This document shows positions 1-7,955 of a stretch of 18,325 bases of DNA, one piece after another. Each line of letters begins with the position of its first letter. Within the stretch, counting starts at the first letter, position 1. The notes under the pieces were generated by a model. It did not search any database. It saw nothing but the letters and a program-made list of their open reading frames with translations, and had not been told where the DNA came from. The position numbers and the translations under genes are program-made. The DNA is from JAHHTP01 sp964587555 (GTDB lineage: Bacteria > Bacillota > Clostridia > Oscillospirales > Ruminococcaceae): positions 1 through 18,325 of the forward strand of contig CAZPLR010000040.1 of assembly GCA_964587555.1 (NCBI GenBank), in the 5' to 3' direction.

Positions 1-341
1 TGAAAGCCCAGAGAATTGCGCAGCGGATTCGTGTGCAGCTTTCCGATACACTCGGTGTGATACCCGGCTTTAGCAAGCTCGCCCGCTAAGGTGTGCGGAT
101 AGCGCCACGGCACGCCGTCCTTGTAGCCGACCCTGCCGTGATGCGCAGGCGAAAGCCCGGTCATCAGCCCGCACCGCGCCGCAATGCAGGACGGACAGGC
201 AGTATAGGCGTTCTCAAACAAGATTCCCCTGCTTGCCAGCGTGTCCAGATAAGGCGTTTTGACATCCGGATGTCCCATAATCCCCAAACAGTCGCCGCGC
301 ATCTGATCCGCTGTAATCAGTAAGATATTCGGCTGCTTCAT
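1..341 (-). CDS. Sulfatase-family hydrolase, N-terminal part (runs off left edge)
   Basis: The reverse strand reads from ATG at 341 without a stop to the window edge, giving about 113 residues. The start resembles alkaline phosphatase-superfamily sulfatases: NILLITADQ, with Asp12 and Gln13 in the usual metal-ligand position, then CPSCIAARCGLMTG at about residues 49-62. Cys52 would be the residue converted to formylglycine and Arg56 the conserved arginine. The core C-x-A-x-R fits the cysteine-type motif read by anaerobic radical-SAM maturases. An AAGGA lies 9 bases before the ATG. The family hydrolyses sulfate esters, or less often phosphonate or phosphate monoesters; the substrate cannot be told because most of the enzyme is missing. 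No signal peptide is visible, so it is probably cytoplasmic. It is divergent from the yicC operon and is probably not functionally linked to it. Confidence 0.85.
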   Translation of the reverse strand, partial: MKQPNILLITADQMRGDCLGIMGHPDVKTPYLDTLASRGILFENAYTACPSCIAARCGLMTGLSPAHHGRVGYKDGVPWRYPHTLAGELAKAGYHTECIGKLHTNPLRNSLGF

Positions 342-378
342 AAGCGTACTTCCTTCATCCATTCTTGTTTTCTTTTAT

Positions 379-408
379 TCTATACCCATTTGCCGCTTTG
401 TTTGTAAA
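379..408 (-). promoter_or_regulatory. Possible sigma-A promoter for the sulfatase gene
   Basis: On the reverse strand TTTACA (403-408) is followed after 18 bases by TATAGA (379-384). This would start transcription about 30 bases before the sulfatase ATG, leaving room for its Shine-Dalgarno site. The -35 matches consensus at 5 of 6 positions, the -10 at 4 of 6. Inferred from sequence only. Confidence 0.4.
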
Positions 409-446
409 TAACTTGTGAATAAAGTGAATATATTATTTCTAAAACC

Positions 447-475
447 TTGTAGACAGCGTGAGATGGTGCTATACT
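447..475 (+). promoter_or_regulatory. Probable sigma-A promoter of the yicC operon
   Basis: TTGTAG (447-452) and TATACT (470-475) are separated by exactly 17 bases, the optimal spacing. The predicted transcription start near 482 lies upstream of the yicC Shine-Dalgarno site. This argues against translation starting at the in-frame ATG at 478, which would fall at or before the transcript 5' end. It is the only convincing promoter seen ahead of the long plus-strand gene run. Confidence 0.6.
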
Positions 476-512
476 AAATGATAAGGAAAGGCAAAAGAAT
501 CCAGATGAAAAA

Positions 513-518
513 AGGAGG
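513..518 (+). promoter_or_regulatory. Ribosome binding site selecting the TTG start of yicC
   Basis: AGGAGG lies 7 bases before TTG at 526. The resulting N-terminus reads M-L-I-S-M-T-G-Y-G-K, matching the conserved beginning of YicC proteins. The longer in-frame ATG starts at 478 and 505 lack such a site. Confidence 0.75.
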
Positions 519-525
519 AATACTC

Positions 526-1404
526 TTGCTGATCAGCATGACAGGCTACGGAAAAAGCGAAGCGCTGCTTAACGGCAGGAATATCGTTTGCGAGATCCGG
601 TCGGTAAACCATCGCTTTTTGGAATACAGCGCGCGCGTCCCGCGCGCATACGGCTATCTGGAGGAGAAGGGCAAGGCGTACTTACAGGAGATCATCACCC
701 GCGGTAAAGTGGAGCTAAACGTTTCGATCAGCCATATTTCCGGCAGCGACGCGCAGGTTTTTGCAAACGAGGAGTTGGCAAAGGGCTATGCGGCGGCGCT
801 AAGAAGCCTATGTGAACCGCTTCAGGTTGCAGACGATCTGAAGCTGAGCGATATTGCAAGGCTCCCGGACATCTTTACGCTGCAAAAAAACGCCGAGAAC
901 GCCGATGAGATTTGGGAGGATGTGCTGACGGTTCTAAAACCGGCGGCGGAAGCGTTCCTGCAGATGCGCAAAGCCGAAGGTAAGCGGCTGGAAGCCGACG
1001 TGCTTTCCAGACTGGACGTCATCGAGGAATATGTGAGGGAGATCGAAGCTTATACGCCGTCTGTTTTAGAGCGCTATAAAGAGCGGCTGCGCGCCAAATT
1101 GACAGAGATATTAGAAACAAAGGATATCGACGAGCAGCGTGTCTTGACTGAGGTCGCTATCTTAGCGGATAAGCTGGCGGTCGATGAGGAAACGGTTCGT
1201 CTGCACAGTCATTTGGCGCAGTTTCGCAAGCTGATTGCTGCGACCGAGGCGGTGGGCAGAAAGCTTGATTTCCTGATCCAAGAGATCAATAGGGAAATGA
1301 ACACCTTAGGCTCGAAGGTACAGGATATCGTCGTCACCGGCTATGTGGTGAATATGAAGGCGGAGCTGGAAAAGGTTCGAGAACAGATACAGAATGTAGA
1401 ATAA
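526..1404 (+). CDS. yicC: YicC/YloC family endoribonuclease
   Basis: From the TTG start the protein has 292 residues, close to the roughly 290 usual in this family. The N-terminus carries the family signature ISMTGYGKSE, and the C-terminal DUF1732 part (about residues 256-292) has REMNTLGSK, then a KAELEKVREQ helix ending in QNVE. The middle is rich in charged helices, as expected for the family. YicC of Escherichia coli has been described as an RNA endonuclease acting on a small RNA; the target here is unknown. It is the first gene of the operon, directly behind a good promoter, and precedes remA and gmk as in many Clostridia and Bacilli. Family membership is secure; the biochemical role rests on the family. 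Confidence 0.93.
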   Translation: MLISMTGYGKSEALLNGRNIVCEIRSVNHRFLEYSARVPRAYGYLEEKGKAYLQEIITRGKVELNVSISHISGSDAQVFANEELAKGYAAALRSLCEPLQVADDLKLSDIARLPDIFTLQKNAENADEIWEDVLTVLKPAAEAFLQMRKAEGKRLEADVLSRLDVIEEYVREIEAYTPSVLERYKERLRAKLTEILETKDIDEQRVLTEVAILADKLAVDEETVRLHSHLAQFRKLIAATEAVGRKLDFLIQEINREMNTLGSKVQDIVVTGYVVNMKAELEKVREQIQNVE

Positions 1405-1438
1405 ATTCTTTTTAATACAGAAGGGAATGGTGTTTTCT

Positions 1439-1723
1439 ATGAAGCTTATCAACATCGGGTTTGGGAATATGGTTTCCAGTTCCCGCCTGATAGCGATCGT
1501 CAGTCCGGAATCAGCGCCGATCAAGCGGATTGTGCAGGAGGCGAAGGAGCGCGGCTTTTTGATCGACGCGACCTACGGCAGACGCACCCGCGCGGTAATT
1601 ATTATGGACAGCGAGCATGTTGTTTTGTCGGCACTTCAGCCGGAAACAGTGTCCAACCGTATGCTGGATAAGGACGGGAAGGATGCAGACGAGGGAGATG
1701 AGGATACAGCGGATGACGAGTGA
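1439..1723 (+). CDS. remA: RemA-like DNA-binding regulator (DUF370)
   Basis: The 94-residue protein begins MKLINIGFGNMVSSSR and contains IVSPESAPIKRIVQEA and IDATYGRRTRAVIIMDS, all diagnostic of RemA/DUF370. In Bacillus subtilis RemA is a ring- or filament-forming DNA-binding activator of matrix and osmoprotection genes. The arginine-rich GRRTR stretch is part of its conserved core. The C-terminus ends in a strongly acidic tail (DKDGKDADEGDEDTADDE) that differs from the Bacillus protein. I chose ATG 1439 because it gives the family N-terminus; ATG 1427 directly abuts the AAGGGA at 1421-1426. The gene lies 34 bases after yicC and overlaps gmk by 11 bases, suggesting translational coupling. Confidence 0.93.
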   Translation: MKLINIGFGNMVSSSRLIAIVSPESAPIKRIVQEAKERGFLIDATYGRRTRAVIIMDSEHVVLSALQPETVSNRMLDKDGKDADEGDEDTADDE

Positions 1724-2300
1724 GAAGCCGACGGGAAGCTTGATTATATTGGTCGGCCCTTCCGGCAGCGGAAAGGGGACTGTGATCGGGTTACTGCGGC
1801 AGAAGGAAAAGAATATTTTCCTTTCGGTGTCTGCGACGACCCGTCCCCCGCGTCCGGGGGAGCTTAACGGAGTCAGCTACTATTTTTTGCAGAAGGATGC
1901 GTTTGAGCAGATGATCCGAGAGGATAAGCTGCTGGAATATGCCTGCTATTGCGGCAACTACTACGGCACGCCGAAGGCGCCGGTTTTTGAGCGGCTTGAT
2001 CGGGGCGAGCATGTGCTTTTGGAGATCGAGACGCAGGGCGCAAGGCAGATCAAGGAAAAATATCCGGACGCACTAACCGTCTTTCTCACGCCGCCGAGCA
2101 TGGAGGAGCTGCGCAGAAGGCTTACCGGACGCGGCACCGAGTCGCCGGAGGCCATAGCCCGACGGATGGAAACGGCGGAGCAGGAGATGAAATATGCGCC
2201 GGAATGCGATCATGTTGTGGTAAACGATACGCCGGACCGCGCAGTGGACGAAATATTGCAGATTCTGCGTCGGCGGGAGAATGAAAAGACCAGCAAATGA
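1713..2300 (+). CDS. gmk: Guanylate kinase
   Basis: This 195-residue protein phosphorylates GMP (and dGMP) to the diphosphate using ATP, in the cytoplasm. The P-loop GPSGSGKGT is at residues 15-23, followed by the GMP-binding region TTRPPRPGELNGVSYYF and a later LEIETQGARQIK segment, all canonical. An upstream extension of the frame to 1617 is non-homologous and lies inside remA, so ATG 1713 (N-terminus MTSEKPTGSLIILVG) is preferred. That start overlaps the remA end by 11 bases. The stop overlaps ATGA at 2297-2300, near the omega-subunit gene. The gmk-rpoZ pair is a common Firmicutes arrangement. Confidence 0.96.
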   Translation: MTSEKPTGSLIILVGPSGSGKGTVIGLLRQKEKNIFLSVSATTRPPRPGELNGVSYYFLQKDAFEQMIREDKLLEYACYCGNYYGTPKAPVFERLDRGEHVLLEIETQGARQIKEKYPDALTVFLTPPSMEELRRRLTGRGTESPEAIARRMETAEQEMKYAPECDHVVVNDTPDRAVDEILQILRRRENEKTSK

Positions 2301-2317
2301 GAAAGGAAACAGAGGAT

Positions 2318-2551
2318 ATGAATAAACTAGAAAGACCGATTACGATGAGCAGACCGGCTGCTTCCGATCTGCTGCACAACGACGAAAGCACCTACTCTTT
2401 GGTGATTGCAGTCGCCAAGCGCGCCAGAAAGATTGCGGAGGATTTGGAGGAGCAGCACCTTCCGCTGGATGAAAAGCCGGTGAAGATCGCTGTGAAGGAA
2501 TTTGCGGAAGGCAAATATAAAATGATCGAAGCGGCGGACGCCGAAGCGTAA
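2318..2551 (+). CDS. rpoZ: RNA polymerase omega subunit
   Basis: The 77-residue product contains the omega core YSLVIAVAKRARKIAEDL followed by a KPVKIAVKEFAEGK segment, as in RpoZ of Clostridia. Omega binds the beta-prime subunit and helps assemble RNA polymerase. The start is uncertain: ATG 2318 has AAAGGA about 10 bases upstream, while ATG 2297 overlaps the gmk stop as ATGA but has no well-spaced ribosome binding site, so 2318 is preferred. Its position between gmk and priA supports the call, since the protein is short and poorly conserved outside the core. Confidence 0.88.
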   Translation: MNKLERPITMSRPAASDLLHNDESTYSLVIAVAKRARKIAEDLEEQHLPLDEKPVKIAVKEFAEGKYKMIEAADAEA

Positions 2552-2556
2552 GCCGG

Positions 2557-5037
2557 ATGACGGATCATTACGCGGCAGGCGCCGGTGCGTCATATACGGC
2601 GCAGGTAGCGGTCGAGGCGGCGTCCTACGGCTTTGACACGCTTTTTTCCTATCTTATTCCGGCGGGAATGCTTCCTTACGTGCAATGCGGATGCAGGGTT
2701 GTCGTGCCGTTTGGACGCTCGAACAAGCGGGTGCAGGGGCTGGTATTCTCTCTTTCGCCCTTAAAAGAGCGGGAGCAGGGGCTAAAGTCGGTGCTTTCGG
2801 TATTGGATGAGGAGCCGGTGATCAACGAGGAGATGTTTTCGATCATCTCCTATCTGAAAGAGCATACTTTCTGCACTTGGTATGACGCGGTGCGCACAGT
2901 GCTGCCGCTGGGAATGAGCGTTGACATCAAGCAAAGCTATACCGTTTGTACAGATCTGAAAACGCTGGACTTTAAGCGCTTTTCACCGATGGAGCAGACC
3001 CTGTTGCGGCTTTTGGCGAAGTCGAACCATGAAGGGCAGATCAACGCGCTGCTTGATTACGCTTCGATCCCTGAAAATAAAAAGATCGTCCTTTCGCTGA
3101 TCGATAAGGGGATCATCCGACGGGAGGATATTTTCAAAAAGCGGGTCAAAGAAAAAACGGTGCGGCTGCTTCGGCTGACCGAGCGCGCGCTGGACGAGGG
3201 CATTTCGTTTACAGCAAAGCAGAAGCCGGTTATCGCGTTTTTAAGGCAGGCGGGCTTTGCCTCGTCAAAGGAGGTCTGCTACTACTGCGGCGTTTCGGAT
3301 TCGGTGATTAAGGGACTGACTGCGAAGGGATATATCGAGGCTTACGAGCAGCCGGTCAAGGAAGAGCCGGTGAAAAAATGGTCGCTCTCATCTCCAAAGG
3401 ATATTGTCCTTTCGGAAGCGCAGCGGCAAGTGGCGGACGGCATTTTATCGCTTGTACAAAGCGGCGCGCCGCAGGCAGCGCTTCTATACGGCGTTACCGG
3501 GAGCGGAAAGACGCAGGTATACATCAAGCTGATAGACGCCGTTTTGGAAAGCGGAAAGCAGGCGATGATGCTGGTGCCGGAGATCGCGCTGACCCCACAG
3601 ATGGTGAGCGGCTTTGAGGAGCTGTTCGGCGATCAGGTGGCGGTGATGCACAGCGGGCTTTCGGTTTCGGAGCGAATGCGGCAGTGGAAGCGTATTCAGC
3701 GCGGCGACGCAAAGATTGTCATTGGCACAAGAAGCGCTGTTTTTTCTCCTTGCGCAAGGCTTGGCATCATCATTTTGGATGAGGAGGGGGAAGGCTCCTA
3801 TAAATCTGACGCCGCTCCGCGTTATCATGCGAGGGACATTGCCGCGCTGCGCTGCGCCACGCACAGATGTTTGCTGCTGCTCGGCTCCGCGACCCCTTCG
3901 ATCGAGAGCTTCTATCGCGCGGAAAAAGGTCGGTATCGGCTTTTTACGCTGGAGGAGCGTTATAGCAGCGCCGTTTTGCCGCAGGTGGCGCTTGTCGACC
4001 TAAAGGAAGAGGAGAAAGCGGGGAATTTTTCGTCCTGTAGCCGCAAATTGCAGTTTGAAATAGAACAAAATCTGAAAAATGGAGAGCAGTCGATCCTTTT
4101 GATCAACCGCCGCGGCTACCGCAGTGTCGTGCAGTGTATGGAATGCAGGGAAGTACTGGAATGTCCAAACTGCGACGCGCCGCTTACCTATCATAAAGCG
4201 AATGGAAGGCTGATGTGCCACTACTGCGGTTATTCGCAGGAGGCGGTTTCGGTCTGCCCAAGCTGCGGCAGCGGGTACCTCAAATATATGGGTCAGGGCA
4301 CGCAGAAGATTGAGGATGAGCTGAAGAAGCTTTTCCCGTGCGCGCGCGTTCTGCGGATGGATACCGATTCGGTTGGCTCCAGAGTCGGCTATGAGCGAAA
4401 GTTTTCACAGTTTGCCGCTGGAGAATACGATATTATGGTTGGCACGCAGATGATCGCAAAGGGGCTTGATTTTCCTAAAGTCACCTTAGTTGGGGTCATC
4501 AACGCGGATCAGGGGCTGTTTTCGCCGGACTACCGCAGTCCGCAGCGGGTGTTTTCGCTGCTTTGTCAGGTGGTTGGGCGCAGCGGCAGAAGCAATCTGC
4601 CGGGGCGGGCGATCATCCAGACCTACTCCCCGGATAACGATGTGATCCGCTATGCGGCAAGGCAGGACTATCGGGCGTTTTATGCATACGAGATTCAATT
4701 TCGGCGCGCCATGCTCTATCCGCCGTTTTGTGATATCTGCAACATCGGCTTCTCCGGCGGGCAGGACGTCGGGACAAGGGAGAGCGCGAACCGGTTTGTC
4801 TCGCTGCTTTATGTGAAAGCAACCGACGGGATGGAAAACGCTGTCACACTGCGGGTACTCGGTGTGACCGAAGCGCCGCTGCATCGGCTGAGCGGCAGGT
4901 TTCGTTACCGCGTGCTGATTAAGTGCCACTGCGATCATGCGTTTCGTACGCTGCTTGCGCAGACCGCAAAAGAGTTTTTATCGGCAAGAGAGAATAAAGG
5001 GATCGCGCTCAGCATCGATATAAACGGGCAGCTGTAG
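2557..5037 (+). CDS. priA: Primosomal protein N' (replication restart helicase PriA)
   Basis: The 826-residue protein has the PriA layout. An N-terminal 3'-DNA-end binding domain (about 10-110, with FSYLIPAGM and CGCRVVVPFGRSNKRVQG) is followed by a winged-helix region and a superfamily 2 helicase with Walker A GVTGSGKT at 312-319. Zinc-binding cysteines are at 527, 530, 536, 539, 554, 557, 567 and 570. The late motifs GTQMIAKGLDFP and QVVGRSGR are present. PriA reloads the replisome at stalled forks. Motif II reads DEEGEG (408-413) instead of the usual DEEH, a deviation at a normally conserved histidine. ATG 2557 follows rpoZ by 5 bases with only a weak ribosome binding site, suggesting coupled translation. 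Confidence 0.95.
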   Translation: MTDHYAAGAGASYTAQVAVEAASYGFDTLFSYLIPAGMLPYVQCGCRVVVPFGRSNKRVQGLVFSLSPLKEREQGLKSVLSVLDEEPVINEEMFSIISYLKEHTFCTWYDAVRTVLPLGMSVDIKQSYTVCTDLKTLDFKRFSPMEQTLLRLLAKSNHEGQINALLDYASIPENKKIVLSLIDKGIIRREDIFKKRVKEKTVRLLRLTERALDEGISFTAKQKPVIAFLRQAGFASSKEVCYYCGVSDSVIKGLTAKGYIEAYEQPVKEEPVKKWSLSSPKDIVLSEAQRQVADGILSLVQSGAPQAALLYGVTGSGKTQVYIKLIDAVLESGKQAMMLVPEIALTPQMVSGFEELFGDQVAVMHSGLSVSERMRQWKRIQRGDAKIVIGTRSAVFSPCARLGIIILDEEGEGSYKSDAAPRYHARDIAALRCATHRCLLLLGSATPSIESFYRAEKGRYRLFTLEERYSSAVLPQVALVDLKEEEKAGNFSSCSRKLQFEIEQNLKNGEQSILLINRRGYRSVVQCMECREVLECPNCDAPLTYHKANGRLMCHYCGYSQEAVSVCPSCGSGYLKYMGQGTQKIEDELKKLFPCARVLRMDTDSVGSRVGYERKFSQFAAGEYDIMVGTQMIAKGLDFPKVTLVGVINADQGLFSPDYRSPQRVFSLLCQVVGRSGRSNLPGRAIIQTYSPDNDVIRYAARQDYRAFYAYEIQFRRAMLYPPFCDICNIGFSGGQDVGTRESANRFVSLLYVKATDGMENAVTLRVLGVTEAPLHRLSGRFRYRVLIKCHCDHAFRTLLAQTAKEFLSARENKGIALSIDINGQL

Positions 5038-5068
5038 CGCGGATCGGCTGGAAAGGAAAAGATGTAGA

Positions 5069-5575
5069 ATGGCGCTTCGGAATATTGTCATGGATACCGA
5101 CGAGCTGCTTCATAAGAAGTCGCGCCCGGTGACGGATTTTGATAAAAAGCTGTGGGATTTGCTGGATGATATGGCGCAGACCATGTATCAGGCGGACGGC
5201 GTAGGGCTTGCTGCCCCGCAGGTGGGGCTGCTGCGCAGAGTGGCGGTCGTGGATGTGGGCGAAGGCTTGGTGGAGTTAATCAATCCGGAGGTAATCTCGC
5301 GCGCCGGTACGCAGTGCGGGCAGGAAGGCTGCCTTTCCACACCGGGCATATATCTCGACGTAGAGCGTCCGATGAAGGTGACGGTGCGCGCGCAGGATCG
5401 GAACGGCAAGTGGTTTACGGTCAAGGGCAAGGAGCTTTTTGCTCGCGCGATGTGCCACGAGATCGACCATTTAGACGGCGTCCTGTTCACCGACCGCGCC
5501 AAGGAGCTTGCGGATCGGCAGCGGGATGAGCAAGGCAAAACAATGGTTCCGGTTCGAAGGATTCCGAAGAAATAG
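5069..5575 (+). CDS. def: Peptide deformylase
   Basis: This 168-residue metalloenzyme removes the formyl group from the N-terminal methionine of new proteins. All three family motifs are present: GVGLAAPQVG (44-53), EGCLS (86-90, Cys88 a metal ligand) and HEIDHLDG (130-137, His130 and His134 ligands, Glu131 catalytic). An AAGGA lies 11 bases before the ATG. The gene sits directly ahead of fmt, which adds the formyl group to initiator tRNA, the usual functional pairing. The length is normal, and nothing appears missing. Confidence 0.97.
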   Translation: MALRNIVMDTDELLHKKSRPVTDFDKKLWDLLDDMAQTMYQADGVGLAAPQVGLLRRVAVVDVGEGLVELINPEVISRAGTQCGQEGCLSTPGIYLDVERPMKVTVRAQDRNGKWFTVKGKELFARAMCHEIDHLDGVLFTDRAKELADRQRDEQGKTMVPVRRIPKK

Positions 5576-5593
5576 GGCAAAGGGGAAAGGTGC

Positions 5594-6532
5594 ATGAGGA
5601 TCGTATTTATGGGAACGCCGGATTTTGCGGCGGTCAGCTTACAGGCATTATGGGAGGCGGGGCATGAGATCGCCGCCGTTTTCACCCAGCCGGATAAGCC
5701 GAAGGGCAGGGGGCATAAGCTTAGTTTTTCCCCGGTCAAGGAGCTTGCTTTGCGGTATGATATCCCGGTCTATCAGCCGGACACGCTGAAGGATGCGCAG
5801 ACGGTAAACGTCTTGAAAGCGCTTGCGCCGCAGGTTATCGCGGTTGTCGCCTACGGCAAGCTGCTTCCGATTTCGGTGCTGGAGATCCCGCCGCTTGGCT
5901 GCATCAATGTGCATGGTTCGCTGCTCCCAAAATACCGCGGCGCCGCGCCGATCCAATGGAGCGTTTTAAACGGCGATAAAAAGGCGGGCGTTACCACGAT
6001 GTATATGGCAAAGGGAATGGACACCGGCGACATCATCCTCCAAGCGGAAACGCCAGTCGGCGAGGATGAAACCGCAGCGGAGCTGTTTGACCGTCTTGCT
6101 TTGCTTGGCGCGCAAACGCTTTGTAGGACGCTGCCGCTTCTGGAAGCCGGAACTGCCCCGCGCATCAAGCAGAATGAAGCGCTTGCCTCCCATGTTTCGA
6201 TGCTCTCCAAGGAACAGGCAAAGATCGACTTTTCGCTTCCGGCGGAAAGAGTGCATCATTTTATCTGTGGAATGTCGGATTGGCCGTGCGCCTATACGAC
6301 CCTAAGCGGCAAACGGCTGAAGATCTACCGCAGCCATGTTTCCGCGATGACCAGCGATAAAAAGCCGGGAAGCATCGTCGAGCATAAGGAGCGGCTGACG
6401 GTTGTTTGCGGCGACGGAGGCTGTGTGGAACTGACCGAAGTCCAGTATGACAATGGAAAGCGGATGGATGCGGCGGCTTTCCTGCGCGGTCACGCGCTGC
6501 CGCCTGCTGCTGCGATGGGAGAAGAAGCGTAA
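5594..6532 (+). CDS. fmt: Methionyl-tRNA formyltransferase
   Basis: The 312-residue enzyme transfers a formyl group from 10-formyltetrahydrofolate to methionyl-initiator tRNA. The N-terminus IVFMGTPDFAAVSLQAL is typical. The catalytic set is visible as Asn105, His107 (HGSLLPKYRGAAPIQ) and Asp143 in MDTGDII, corresponding to the known Asn-His-Asp triad of the family. The C-terminal OB-like domain (about 205-312) is present. AGGGG lies 8 bases before the ATG, and the gene follows def by 18 bases. Confidence 0.97.
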   Translation: MRIVFMGTPDFAAVSLQALWEAGHEIAAVFTQPDKPKGRGHKLSFSPVKELALRYDIPVYQPDTLKDAQTVNVLKALAPQVIAVVAYGKLLPISVLEIPPLGCINVHGSLLPKYRGAAPIQWSVLNGDKKAGVTTMYMAKGMDTGDIILQAETPVGEDETAAELFDRLALLGAQTLCRTLPLLEAGTAPRIKQNEALASHVSMLSKEQAKIDFSLPAERVHHFICGMSDWPCAYTTLSGKRLKIYRSHVSAMTSDKKPGSIVEHKERLTVVCGDGGCVELTEVQYDNGKRMDAAAFLRGHALPPAAAMGEEA

Positions 6533-6545
6533 TAGGACGCAGAAT

Positions 6546-6552
6546 GGGGTGA
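6546..6552 (+). promoter_or_regulatory. Ribosome binding site selecting a TTG start for rsmB
   Basis: GGGGTGA ends 5 bases before TTG 6558. The alternative ATG at 6570 has its AAGGA only 1 base away, too close for use, and starts further upstream lie inside fmt. The TTG start is therefore preferred. Confidence 0.5.
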
Positions 6553-6557
6553 GCCGG

Positions 6558-7955
6558 TTGCAGAAGGAAATGAGCGAAAGGTCTGTGCAGACCAGACGGC
6601 TTGTGTTAGACGGGCTGTGCGAGGTAACAGGTAACGGCGCATATTCCAATTTGACGCTTGACCATCTGTTAAACGGCGCGCGTGTACAGCGACAGGAAGC
6701 GGCGTTTATGACACGGCTGTTTTACGGCGTATTAGAGCGCGCGGTGACGCTGGATTACACGATCGAGACGTACACAAAAAAGCCGGTTTCCAAGCTCGAC
6801 CTGCAGGTTTTAAACATCCTGCGGATGGGACTTTATCAGTTAAAATATATGGATGCGGTGCCGGATTCGGCGGCGGTTAACGAGTCGGTCAAGCTGACCG
6901 CCTACGCCAGAAAAGCGAGTGCAAAGGGACTGGTAAACGCGTTGCTGCGTCGGTTCATCCGCGAGGGAAAGGTTTTCCCGCTGCCGGATGAGCAGGGCGA
7001 CCGGATGGGTGCGCTGTCGGTAAAAAGCGCCTGTCCGCGCTGGATTTTATCGCTTTGGGAGCGGCAGTATGGCAGAAAAACAGCCGAGGATATCGCTTTT
7101 TCTATGCTTGCACCGCCGCCGCTTACCCTGCGGGTTAACACGCTTATAGCGGATCCGGATACGCTTGCTTGTGCGCTGGAGGAAAAAGGGTTTACGGTTA
7201 GGCGGCATGAAACGCTGACGGACTGTCTGCTTTTGCAGTCGGCGGCGCAGAGCATCTCCGCGCTTGCAGAGTATGAGGCGGGCGCGTTTTATGTCCAAGA
7301 CGCCTCCTCTCAATGGTGCGTACAGCAGCTGGGGCCGCATCCGGGGGAGCGTGTGCTGGATTTATGCGCGGCGCCGGGCGGGAAGAGCGCGGGCGCGGCA
7401 ATCTGCATGGGGAATCGGGGCGAGATTGTTTCGCTCGATCTGCACCAGCACAGGGTGAAGCTGATTGAGGAGAACGCGCGGCGGCTGAAGCTGGACATTA
7501 TCAAGCCGAGGGTTGGCGACGCGCGGGTTTTTGACAAAAGCCTGGGGCTTTTTGATAGGGTGCTTTGCGATGTGCCGTGTTCCGGGCTTGGGGTCATGCG
7601 GCGCAAGCCGGAAATCCGTTTAAGGCCGCAAAGCGATGTGAGCGCGCTGCCTGCCCTGCAATATGAGATTTTATGCAGCGCGGCGCGGTATCTCAAAAAG
7701 GGCGGCGTGTTGGTGTATTCCACCTGTACGATCAATCGGGAGGAAAATACCGCCGTGTGCGCACGCTTTTTGCGGGAGCATAAGGGCTTTGTCCCGCTGC
7801 CTGATACGCCGATGCCGGGCGCGGTGAACGAGAAGATCGGCACAACACTGCTGCCGGTTAAGGACGGCGGCGATGGATTTTTTGCGGCAAGGCTGCTTTA
7901 TTGCGGGGACGCCGTAAAGGAAGGAAACGAAAACGAGGAAAATGGCAAAAATTGA
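6558..7955 (+). CDS. rsmB: 16S rRNA m5C967 methyltransferase RsmB (Sun)
   Basis: From the TTG start this is a 465-residue protein; an ATG 4 codons later is possible. The N-terminal part (about 10-150) is the NusB-like RNA-binding domain (RRLVLDGLCEV, AYSNLTLDHLL, RQEAAFMTRLFYGVLER). The C-terminal S-adenosylmethionine domain has LDLCAAPGGKS, then the two catalytic cysteines of m5C RNA methyltransferases: Cys341 in DVPCSGLG and Cys390 in YSTCTINREEN. It methylates C967 of 16S rRNA in characterised relatives. The gene starts 25 bases after fmt, as in many bacteria, and its 3' end overlaps rlmN by 14 bases. Confidence 0.94.
   Translation: MQKEMSERSVQTRRLVLDGLCEVTGNGAYSNLTLDHLLNGARVQRQEAAFMTRLFYGVLERAVTLDYTIETYTKKPVSKLDLQVLNILRMGLYQLKYMDAVPDSAAVNESVKLTAYARKASAKGLVNALLRRFIREGKVFPLPDEQGDRMGALSVKSACPRWILSLWERQYGRKTAEDIAFSMLAPPPLTLRVNTLIADPDTLACALEEKGFTVRRHETLTDCLLLQSAAQSISALAEYEAGAFYVQDASSQWCVQQLGPHPGERVLDLCAAPGGKSAGAAICMGNRGEIVSLDLHQHRVKLIEENARRLKLDIIKPRVGDARVFDKSLGLFDRVLCDVPCSGLGVMRRKPEIRLRPQSDVSALPALQYEILCSAARYLKKGGVLVYSTCTINREENTAVCARFLREHKGFVPLPDTPMPGAVNEKIGTTLLPVKDGGDGFFAARLLYCGDAVKEGNENEENGKN

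Noticed and set aside
93..323. Plus-strand ORF of 76 codons
   Set aside because: It is antisense to the sulfatase gene, which has clear family motifs.
478..525. Longer yicC with ATG at 478
   Set aside because: The ATG coincides with the predicted transcription start and lacks a ribosome binding site; the extra residues are not part of the family.
3484..3864. Long reverse-strand ORFs within priA and other core genes
   Set aside because: These are shadows of high-GC coding sequence; the plus-strand proteins carry complete family motifs and the shadows show none.
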